A stretch of DNA of 64,000 nucleotides from Cloeon dipterum (Eukaryota; Arthropoda; Insecta; Ephemeroptera; Baetidae). Below the pieces are notes generated by a model. It made no database searches. It was given only the letters and a program-made list of their open reading frames with translations, and was not told where the DNA came from. Shown one piece after another: positions 1 to 10,500 of this stretch; the stretch's first letter is position 1; each line of letters starts with the position of its first letter. Location: positions 25,909,883 to 25,973,882 of the forward strand of contig NC_088789.1 in NCBI RefSeq assembly GCF_949628265.1, given 5' to 3'. The position numbers were made by a program, and so were the translations under genes.

Positions 1-345
1 TGCCACAGCGACGACATGATCTACTTGACGCCAAGAGTAGACGACTCTTTTAACGTAGAGGAAACCGCCTTGTCGAATTTAATGGTGGATCTGTGGGCGA
101 ATTTCATCATTTCTGGCAATCCCAATGAGCCGAAAACGTTACCGATCGCATATTGGCCAAAGTACAACTCGACTGAAAAGTTCTACTATGAAATCAACAC
201 CGTGGCAAAAGCTAAGAAAGATTTCACCAACGAATTCACTGCTGCCATCCAAGACAGCTTGCCACGAAGTGCTGCATTTCAAATCCATGCTGCCAACAGT
301 AATTTGGGATTAACTTTGTTTGCTTTAATATTCTTCTTTAAATAA
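1..345 (+). CDS. Carboxylesterase, GPI-anchored type, 3' terminal exon only (esterase gene 1)
   Basis: This is the last exon of a carboxylesterase whose earlier exons lie off the left edge. The frame opens at base 1 with C-H-S-D-D-M-I-Y-L, which matches the catalytic-histidine motif (H-[ST]-D-D-M-[IV]-Y-L) of the three complete esterases downstream. It continues through the conserved core [18 protein letters not shown] and ends at TAA 343-345. The last ~15 residues are hydrophobic (GLTLFALIFFFK) after a small-residue stretch, as in a GPI-attachment signal. The family hydrolyses carboxyl esters (xenobiotic, hormone or pheromone substrates), but the substrate cannot be read from the sequence. 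AATAAA overlaps the stop codon. It is the first member of a same-strand array of at least four genes. Confidence 0.9.
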   Translation, partial: CHSDDMIYLTPRVDDSFNVEETALSNLMVDLWANFIISGNPNEPKTLPIAYWPKYNSTEKFYYEINTVAKAKKDFTNEFTAAIQDSLPRSAAFQIHAANSNLGLTLFALIFFFK

Positions 346-346
346 A
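341..346 (+). terminator. Poly(A) signal AATAAA overlapping the stop codon of esterase gene 1
   Basis: The hexamer AATAAA contains the TAA stop (343-345). Cleavage 10-30 nt further on would leave an almost empty 3' UTR. The same overlap is seen in esterase genes 2 and 3. Confidence 0.6.
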
Positions 347-570
347 AAAAAAAAAATTCTAAAAAAAAATTATAAACAATAATTATTATTTCCTAAGCTA
401 GCTATAGATCTTGTGCAAGACTGAATCAATTTTTAATTTTGAAACGCAATTAGTGGAAAAGTATTGAGGTATATAGTGCTCACTAATTGTTATTCTGTTA
501 GTGTGGGGGAAAACTTAAAAAACATGATTTTAAAAATTTATCCTAACGCAATACCCAGCAAAAAATCTGT

Positions 571-930
571 AGCAAGAAGGAGCCGAGCAAAGCTGCTCTT
601 TTTGGCTTGTAGCAAAATCGAGCCAACTTGCTTGCTTTTTTTGGAACTTTTTCGCTCCCGTACGCTTTAAAGCAAATTTGCTCTTTTTTTCTCAAAAGCA
701 AGCGTTGCTCTTTTTGGCTTGTAGCAAAATCGAGCCAACTTGCTTGCTTTTTTTCGAACTTTTTTGCTCCGTAAGCTTTAAAGCAAATTTGCTCGTCTTT
801 GCTCTAAAGCAAACGATGCTTGTTTTAGCTTTCAACGGTTCCAAGCGGATATGCTTGCTTTTTAATGCTTTTTTCTGCTCGGTTCGCTTTTGCTTTAAAT
901 AATTGTTACGGAAGCAAAAGAAGCATTTTT
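571..930. repeat. Degenerate tandem repeat, about 112-bp period
   Basis: A unit containing GGCTTGTAGCAAAATCGAGC recurs at ~604 and ~716, with a diverged third copy near 828 and another at ~1325. It forms the left arm of element 1. The right arm holds related sequence in inverse orientation. Confidence 0.6.
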
Positions 931-1780
931 AAGTATGAAGCAGCATTTTTTAATTGTTTTCAGTAGATTAACCTTTTTAAATTGCTCTATTTTACTTGTC
1001 ATTAAATCGGGAAGTTTTGCTCATCGAAAAAGTGATTAAAAATTGATTTATTTACAAAATGTTTACACAGTAAAAATATACATACAGAAAATAATGATTA
1101 GGAATCTCACTACAAATTTTATTTTATGTGATAACGACTATATAACAAATTTGGACGAGATGCAACTTTCGCTTTGTGTGTTCTTTACCGTCGGTCAAAC
1201 GCAGTAAAATGAAAATCGGTCGCTAAGTCGCTATAGTAAATCAGTCTTTGTCCATTGTGATTCAATTGTACGAGAAAGAACATGCTCAAGTAATGTGAAA
1301 TATATAAATTAATTTTTAAAACCAACTGTAGCAAAAATGAGCCAACATGCTTGCTTTTTTTCGAACTTTTCTGCTACATTCAAAGCAAATCTGCTTTAAT
1401 TTGCTTAAAAGCAGAGAAGCTTTATATTTTAGCTTTCATAGCAGTTCTGTGTGGGAATTTCTTGCTTATCCAAATAATCTATATTCCATTTCGCTTTTTC
1501 TGCTCTGTTGACCTTGTTCAAAATATTTGTCACGATAGCAAAATATGCTTTTTAATCATCAATAATGTGAATGAGCGAGCGAAGTCGCTTTTTCTTGCTC
1601 TCTTTGCTAATTTTAGCCAAAACTTTCAAATTTGTCACGCGTTCGATTTTCTTAAAAAAAAAAACAGTTTTCCAATGGTGTGTTAAAATATTTTTACCTC
1701 AAATTTTATAAATAATAGCGTCACAAGCAGAAAAAATGGAATATTTCAAATGTATCATTATTTTTACAACTTAAAATCTC

Positions 1781-1794
1781 GGGGGGGGGGGGGG
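1781..1794 (+). repeat. Homopolymer run of 14 G
   Basis: Fourteen consecutive G residues sit in otherwise AT-rich DNA inside element 1. The run is likely length-polymorphic or error-prone in assembly. Confidence 0.9.
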
Positions 1795-2984
1795 CGGAAT
1801 AGGCCGCGGATGCTCGGTGGGCCACGAAAATCAAGTCCCCGGTAAAAAATTTGGCGCCAGTCCGGGCCCGATTCCTTCAGATAGTTCAGATAGATTTTTA
1901 TGCAACCTTTTGAAAGGAATATTCAACTTTAAATTTTTTCACCAAATTAATTCAATTAACAATTATTTAATAAACAACATTTGCATTTTTATGTATATAA
2001 ATATAATAGTTTCGATTTTTATCAGATAATTTTCATGATTTTATTTGTAAAATAACATGTAGAATATGAGTTAATTTAATTGAAATTGTATTTTATGATT
2101 AATTATTCTTTTTTAAAATATTCTTTTCCTCAAAAAGCATTATTATAAATATAGTATGGCATTTTAGGGCATTAAAAACAGAACTTATAAATCAAAATAA
2201 TTGCAGAAAATCTTCTTAGAATCTTAGGTAGCATTTACCAATAATGTAATGTAATTGCGAAAAACCAAAATTAAATACTCATTCAATTCAATGGATAAAG
2301 AGAGCGCGTTAAGCATTATAATAGCACGCGCCCATCTTCATTAAAAATTAGTGGAATGCAGGGATCGAACGTGTGCAACACTGTGCAAGTGGAAGTAGTG
2401 TGGTGGGTGCGTTGACTGCGTTTTTAAACACAAGGCGCAGTAGGGAATGAGGGAATGGGTGACGGGAGGGAAGAGAAGCAGCAGCGATCAGCCAAGCGCG
2501 GGAGGGGGGAGGGGGAGCTAGCTGGCCGGCCGGCCGGCCGATGACCACCAATCACCAATTGACAAGGCAGCGCAAGTGTTTTGATTTGAAACCGACGCTC
2601 GCTCGAAATTCTTTCACTCGTTTTGCCCTTTATCGCGAACTTTTCGGCCATTTCGGCGCCCAGGAGCTTACAACAATGGTGCGTGACAAAGATTCACGTC
2701 GTTGTTGCTGCCTTGACGCTGCACCAGAGAAGAATTTGGACCAGCTAAATAAGGTAGGCGAACATTTTATTTTTTGTAAGAGTTTAATGCATTCTTTCAG
2801 CAATCTCTGTAAAATGATTTATGTGTAATTCGGTTCGGATCATGCCCATTTGTTTTTAGATCGACATTCGGCGAATCTAGCTAATGTTAGGGCACAAGAA
2901 TTTTCGTTTCTGTATGTACATTATGTATGTATTGGTCGGGCAGACGTGCATTATGGTAAGACTCACCATTTTCGCCCAACTCAC

Positions 2985-3250
2985 ACTAAACTTCTCACTG
3001 GGATAGGGCATTATTAACATTGATTCTTCCCAACAAAGCGAGAAGTGTGAGTGATCGGAAAGCGCACGTGAGTCCCCTATCTGTATTTTCATGCTACAAC
3101 CGATAATTTTTCCACGCCAAATTGGTAAATTTTCGGGAAGTTACCCCATGTATATGTATGGGGGACCCACACTTTCCGCTCTCTCACACTTCTCGTTCTC
3201 TGATGGGAAGAATCAATGTAATGCCCTATCCTAGCGACAAGTGTGAGTCT
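2985..3250. repeat. Imperfect palindromic repeat inside element 1
   Basis: The arm at ~2985-3092 (with GGGATAGGGCATTATTAAC and GATTCTTCCCAACAAAGCG) is repeated in inverted orientation at ~3153-3250 (with GGGAAGAATCAATG and AATGCCCTATCCTAGCG). About 60 bp of spacer separates the arms. This is the structure of a foldback MITE. No coding capacity was seen. Confidence 0.65.
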
Positions 3251-4526
3251 ACCATATGTGTGAATTTATCAAATTTTGATTTTTGCATGTATGCATGCAA
3301 ATTATCCTTAAAATTTTCCGTTTCGGGTGTTGCCAATCGGCAACGTCTTTGCTGCTTGGAATTTTTTATGTACATACATACATGTTTTTTTACCATTTTA
3401 AAAATCGACTGTTTGGGCTGACCATTTAGTTCCGCACTATGTATTTTTATTTAGCTTTTGGGTCCCAACTTCTTCCCTCGGTTATTATTGTGCTCTCTTA
3501 TTTATTATGCCCGTATTGTTTTCTATGTTTTAGGAACGCGAAAGCTGCTTATTTGTGCACAAAGAAGAATGCACTGTATAAAGCGTTGCTGTGTGATGTG
3601 TCCCCGTGCGATCGATTCATCACTTAGGCGATTATTTTACTGAATTTTGAGGTTGTATATTTTGCAGAATTCTTCCTGTTTTTTTTAATGTCGCATAGCT
3701 TAACAAAAAATTGATTTTATTTTTGCCATGGAAATGATTTTTTGCTCTTTTCTAACAACAAAGAAAATTAAGTTTGGTTGTTAACCTATGCACACCAGGA
3801 CGAAAAAAGTTTTTCCTGGGTTTTTGCCAGAGGAATTGTCATATTAAAATATTATTTTTGGAATACTTTGCCATCAACATACACATCATTTTTGAAAAAA
3901 TAAAAGTTGCATCTAAACTGTCCGATTAAGTTTTCAATTCTTATCACAAACCTGTCTCCTTATTATGTTAAGAGTTACAAAACACTGCAGCTTGGGTACT
4001 GGTAGGTTCAGCGAGTGAGTAAATAAAATTATTTATAAAAGCAATTTAAATTCACAACCAGTTTAAAGGAAGAGCGCGATTAGAGCAACAACAGAAGCAA
4101 ATAAATGCGAGAAAACCCTAAAAGCGAATTAGAGCGAGAAAAAGCGAAGCATAAATCGATATAAATCTACTGAAACCCATTAGAAACCAAGAAATATGAG
4201 CTAAAACTGAACTTCTATTCATGATAAAAAAACGTCCACAAACTTTGATGTAAAATGGTTCGAGTTAAATGCTAAATATAGCTGCCAAAATATTCAGCAA
4301 TAGGCCTCTGTACTTAAACGCAAAATAAAGCGAATTCGCTTGGAAGCAAGAACGAGCAGAAAAAAGCGGAGCAAAAAAAAGCAAAAAGGTCCGAATTTGT
4401 TGCCAAAAAAAGCAAGCAAGAAAAAGCGGCTTTTTTCCGCTCCAAATTTTTTGCTGGGATAGCCTAAAACGATCTTTTGATAAAGAATTTTCGAAACACG
4501 CGAGCAGCGAGTATTTAATTCAAAAA

Positions 4527-7500
4527 ATGAAAATGTCAAGACGTGACGTCGTCTGTGTCATTGGCGCCGCTCTTCTTTTCGCAGTCCATGCGCTCGCAAG
4601 GGAACCACCAAAGGTCAGTCTCGATGATTTGGGCACTTTGATCGGCAAGGAAAGCCTAACTCGAGGCAACAGAACGATTCACAGCTTTCAAGGCATTCCA
4701 TTTGCGGAGCCTCCGTCTGGAGTTAACAGATTTAAGGTACATACAATTGGAAATATTCAATTTTCAATATTCTTGAACTCTTCTTATCGGTATTGAGATT
4801 ATCTCAAATTCTCCGAAACATAAATAAAGCAGAAGAGGCGATGCTAAAACGAAAGTTTGATTCTGTGTTTCTTCGTCATAGTGCAAAGAAAATTAAATAA
4901 CAAATTTTACGGCCTGAATTTTCTTAAATTTACTGCACAGTTGCTTGATTAGTCTTTTGTGATCAAATTCACTTTTTTATAGGTTTGCACACAAATTTTG
5001 CAACCCTTCCTTCAAACTTCAGCGAGCATTTAATTAATTTATTTATTTAAAAATTAAATTAATATGAATTTTCTACATGAACCCATGTAAAAGGCTCCAA
5101 TTCCAAAAATATGGAGTGGCAAACTTGTTGCAACAAGTCCAGGAAGACCGTGCATCCAACCAGATGATGAGTACCACCCAGTTGCTGGAGACGTTGATCC
5201 TGAAGACTGTCTCACCCTAAACGTTTACACGCCTGATGTAATAATAATGCGATCAGTTTATTATTAGAAAAAAAATCTAATTTATATCGCTCAGCTCACT
5301 CACAATGGATCACTACCGGTTGCAATTTATTACCATGGAGGTGGATTCAGGGTTGGTTCCGAAAGCAGTTTCAGACCTGACTTCCTCTTGGACAGAGATG
5401 TCGTTCTCGTTGTACCACAATATAGATTAGGCCCTTTTGGTAAGGTTTTTTCAGCGGGGTCCAGATGTGCGATAAAATTGGTTCCCACTGCGCAGATCCA
5501 AGATGGCGTCTGAATGTGGGAAGCAAAAAGCTCTCTTTGGATTGCCGTACGAGTGTCAAGAGTTTGTTTTTTACGATCCAAAAGACACAATTAGTACAAG
5601 TAATGCAAAATATGTCACAATATTGACCAAAACTTGGTTCTTTTCGCGCATTTTCACGTGACCGTTTTTTCGCGCCATATTCCACCGGATCTGGCCCCCG
5701 CTGTTTTTTTTAAATTCGAGCTGCATATATGTTAATTACTTTAGGATTCCTTTCGATGCAAAATGAAATGATTCCTGGTAATGCCGGCCTCTTGGACACT
5801 TTGGAGGCTTTGAAGTGGGTTAACCGGCACATTTCTAAATTTGGCGGGAACAAAAACAAGGTGACGGTTTTCGGCCAAAGTGCAGGCGCATCCATATCAA
5901 ATTATTTAATGCTTAGTCCCTTGGCCAAAGGTATGAGTTTTAAATCACAGTAAAATATGTATTTAAGCAAAAAAAAAAAACCTAAATTTAGGCTTGTTGC
6001 ACGGTGTGATCATGAACAGCGGATCCGCCATCGCAGATTGGGCGCACGACAGTGAGCCTGTGCGCGAGGCCAGACTAATTGCGTCTTTCGCTGGTTGCCA
6101 GGGAGGTGACCAAACAGTTTCCGAGTGTTTATTAAATTTAACACCTGAGGACCTATTGCAAGCGTTCGTGAAAATGTTTCATAAAGGATTGACTCCTTTT
6201 CCTGTCATCTCCAGGCCAGACGAGCCAGCAGCGACAAATTTCATGCCGGAGAACCCTGCTGACCTGGCCAGGAAGAGAGCGTTCAATAATGTACCACTCT
6301 TAGCTGGCGCCACCAGACACGATTTCTTGTTTGCTGCCAACAGTGAAAGCTCACCGTGATTTCTAAACGTGATTATTATATTATTTTCTAATTTCAGAAT
6401 TTCACAATAAATTGAAATCGACTGGAATGATCAACAATGAAACCTTCATACGAGAAAGCCTCGTTGATGAAATTATAAAAACGCAAGGTATATACACACC
6501 GTCAAGTTTTTTTCTATATATTGTTCTCTTCAATGCAAAATAATTTTTCTACTTAGAGCTAAACGACCCTGTTGGAATCATCAATGACATGATTGAGCAC
6601 AGATATTTCAGTTACCTGACTCCAAAGAAGAGAGGAAACGCTAGAGAAATTCTCCCCGGATTTTTAGACGTGAATTTATTATTAAAAACCCGCCCAGAAA
6701 TTTTTCATCCAAGAATATTCCTGGAATATATCAACTTTTACCGGGAACATTCTGAAAGAATGTTTTTGTAATATGAAAATGTCACGCCTTTATTTCGCCC
6801 TGGCACATTCCTGGGAATATTCCGTCAAGAATATTTTGGGAATATTTCTGGAATATTCTGGGTGGGATTTTCAAAAAGCTCATCATGACCCCTAAAGAAT
6901 ATTCCAGGAACATTCTTAATATATTCTTGGGAATAATCCAAAAGTTTATCCGTGGAATATTTTTATTTTTATTCTTGGAATATCCTTTCTATATATTATA
7001 GGAATATTCTTTAAAATTTCTCTAGAATATTATTAATTGGTTATTTAATTTAATTTAATAACACAATTATCTTGTTACATAATCTCAATTGAGTTTTATT
7101 GATTTTCGATAAAAAAATTACATACGGACATAGAAAGAGGTAAATACACTGCATACACAACAATTTGCATTAGGCTACACAGATTAGAAAACTCCCCGCC
7201 TGGAAATTCAAATTACAATTTTGGACAGATTATTTCTGGACTATTCTTAGAACATTTTGAACAGATTGACCTTTAATAATATCCTAAAATAATTCTTCGA
7301 ACAAACTTTAATGGTATTTTGGAAGATTTTTACCTTAAGGATAATTTGTATTTGTGTAAATTGAGCAATGAATATTTCAGGAACCTTTCAGAGAACAAAT
7401 TTGATAATTATTCTAAAAATCTTCCAAAAGTGTTAGAACTTGGAAGAAATTTCAGAATAAACCAATTGTATAAGCCTTTATAGTGCTCAAATCCGCCAAC

Positions 7501-10500
7501 AATTGGTGGCACACCGGCCACCGTATACTTCAGTATTAAATTTTATTTTAGGGCACTTCTGCTGAGACTTCAGACCATATCCTGCTGCTGATGTGCATTC
7601 TTCACTCAAAATGCTTTCTTTGGGCGTGTCGAAAACCAAAATCAGGTCAGCCAATCGCTGTAGAATCGTTAAAACTATTGTTTGAAATAAAAAATCGTAT
7701 CCAACATTTCTACAGCAAATGTATTAACCGATGTTGGATTTTAACAAGTCTACAGAAAGCATATTAAGTGAAGAATTGTAATAGGGGAAAGCACAGCAGC
7801 AGGATTGAGTCTGAAGTCGCAGCGGAAGTGCCTTATATTAAAATTTAATACCGAAGTGTACGGCGGAACCATTTATTAGCGGCTTCGAGAACAAAGGCGG
7901 CTTAGTTATGCAACTGGTGAATTGACAATCAATTTCAAATTACACAAAAAGAATTTTAAAGAGACATGACTTATTTCATCCACAGGGATATAATGGCCCC
8001 ACAATATTTAACCAAAAAGAGCTGTTCTGATAAAAATTTCATAGAAAACAATTAGTAAAATTTTGATATACGCAAAAAAACTTAATCAGTGGGCGTACAT
8101 ACTATGAAAGGATAAACCTCAAAATCCAATGCGGGATTTTAGATCAAAACTGTTAACTAGAACACATACACTAGCGTCGCACTCACTAAACTTCACATCT
8201 TGTGGCTTTTAGAGTCAATGATGAGGGTGACAGCCTTGTTCTTCACGTTGAGGTCTTCTTTGTGTCCGATACTCTAATGCGGCTGGTCTCCCAATTCTTT
8301 AGGTTCCTCCTACCAGAACAGGCTGCAGCATCTTATCGTCATTATTATTAGACTAAACTGGAAAATGTAAAAGAAACGATAAATATATAGAATTGATCGT
8401 AAATGTAAAACATATAAAAATGGTCATTTTTTAATATGGGGAGTGCCATGTGAGCATTGAAATTCATATTGTCTGTAATTTACATGCTTGAATAAACTAA
8501 AATTACAGGTATACAATCATTTTACAGGAGTCAAAAAAATTCGTAAAATTTTTGTTCCTTCTGACCGAGGACTGGTAAGGGCGCACACGTTGTTGGCACG
8601 AATGCTTAAACTGGGGTACCAATAACACCTCGAGTGAATGTCAAGGGCTCAAATTTACATTAATATTTTTTGGATATTTTTATAGCGGATATTTTATATA
8701 AGAAAATTAAAATAATATCTATTATCTCTATTATACAAAACCCTGGCCAAAAGATGAAATGGCGATTAAGAAGGAATTTAAATATACAAACATACCGTAT
8801 CCTTCGGACCACTGCATGCCATTATTCTGCTCTGCTGCAAGATTAACCGAACCCTCTTCGTCTTCGGTAGAGGTGCAGCCACATCTCCGGTCGTCACACT
8901 TTAATTTAAGATATAGAGGTAGAGGAGCAGAAAGTCAAGACCGCTTCTGCAAAATACAATACAAAAATCAGAATGAGGAGGGGAGGAAGATATTTTAAAA
9001 ACGAAATTAGGTTAGAGATTTAATTTTTAAGTAGGCCAATACTACATATATTTTAATATTTTAAATGGTTGCCAATGACAATCAAACGTTTCGTTGAATT
9101 ATGATAAAATTCGGGGTTTTCCGGGCTGCACATCTCGCCAGTTCTTATATAAGAATGCCATAAAAAAACTATACATAGGGCTGGCAAAAACTGTATAAAC
9201 TAGCAGTGAAAAGTGTAATTTTACCATGGGTGTTTTTAGATGGATGCATAAATATTTATGTCTATGTGCATGCAAACGCATTTTTTTTAGAGAATCATTA
9301 TGTATTTATTTAATGGTGATAAATGCATGCATGCGTTAGCTTATGGATATATGTATGTGTGGAAAAATTACACTTTTCGCCGCTAAGTTACATAATACAT
9401 ACATAATTTTCGCCACCCCTGCTAATTACATAATAATTATGGGATTCTCAAAAGAACTGGCGCGATGTGTGTGTACATAACCCGGCAGAAACTGTATGTA
9501 ACTTTACTATACTAACCCATAAATTACATAATCCCGCTATAAGACATACATAATATTAAACTTACGGGAGAAAATGTATTTTTAAAAATTAATAGTTTTT
9601 ATGCCGCGTTTTCTCTTCTTGATAGTTTATTTTTGTCAGAATTATGTATGTGAATGTATATTATAAATACATAAATCTAGATACCCCACAAAGGTTGCGA
9701 AAATTTATTAAAAAGAATAACGGATGACAGCCAAAACATGTAATTTTTACACAAAATTCCGCAAAATTCGTACATACATACATAAATACACATTTTACAC
9801 ACCTGCGTATGGAAGTTCTTGAAGTCGAGGCCATATCTTCTGCACTGCACACAATATAAACTGGCCAAACTGCTCAAATTTATTGACTAAATGACTTAAC
9901 TAACACTGCCGCGGTTGACGGTTGACGGTTGGGACGCGGCTGACGTAATGCTAATAGCCTAATGCGAATTTTCTGGCTTCTGCTGGAGAATATGGAAGCT
10001 TCTGGAATTAGGGAGAGGGTCCTGATAGCGAAGCAGGACAGAAGTCTGCTTGGTGCTTGCCTGCCCGCCTACTCCCTCCCCCCTCCTTGTGCTGCCGCTG
10101 CTTGCTTGCCCGCCGCTGCTTACGCTGACTATACTCTCCCGCCTCCCCCTCGCATTCCATTAGCTTTCTTTTTCCACTTTCCCACGCTCTCTTAAGCGCT
10201 TCAATAAAATAATTGAAAATAATACCTAATGTGGAATAATTGACTATCGGAACCAAATAATTTTACTTCTCACTGTGAAAACTTTGTCGCATGAATTTAA
10301 AAAAAATTTTGAATTAACTAATTCTTTGAAATTAGCAAAATGTTAAGAAAATAATTTTATCATTTATTATATTTATGGCCATAATACATTTCCGCTTAAT
10401 TTTCTTAAATTTTGACATTGGAAAAAATAATTTTTAAAATTTTCTAAGTTCACTTCCACTTTTGGAATATTCTTGGAATAATTTCAAGATTTATTCTTGG

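Larger units (their letters stand above)
551..4458. mobile_element. Foldback-like element with inverted GCTTTT-rich arms (element 1)
   Basis: The left end (CCCAGCAAAAAATCTG at 551) and the right end are inverted copies: the right terminus read in reverse complement gives CCCAGCAAAAAATTTG. Both arms are degenerate arrays of AGC-AAA / GCTTTT words (left ~571-1640, right ~4060-4450). The trinucleotide ATA flanks both ends, a possible 3-bp target duplication. Removing 551-4458 would leave 273 bp between esterase genes 1 and 2, close to the 333 and 330 bp gaps between the later genes, which supports insertion. The interior is mostly AT-rich. It also has a CpG/CT-rich block at ~2430-2660 followed by an ATG exon with a splice donor, and a palindromic repeat at ~2985-3250. 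No transposase domain was recognised. Confidence 0.55.

Noticed and set aside
2342-2372. tRNA-like T-loop sequence (GTTCGATCCC on the minus strand)
   Set aside because: No matching acceptor stem, D-arm or anticodon arm at the right distances.
5371-5685. 104-codon minus-strand frame in esterase gene 2
   Set aside because: It lies across coding exon 3 and the MITE 5452-5703, so it is an antisense artefact.
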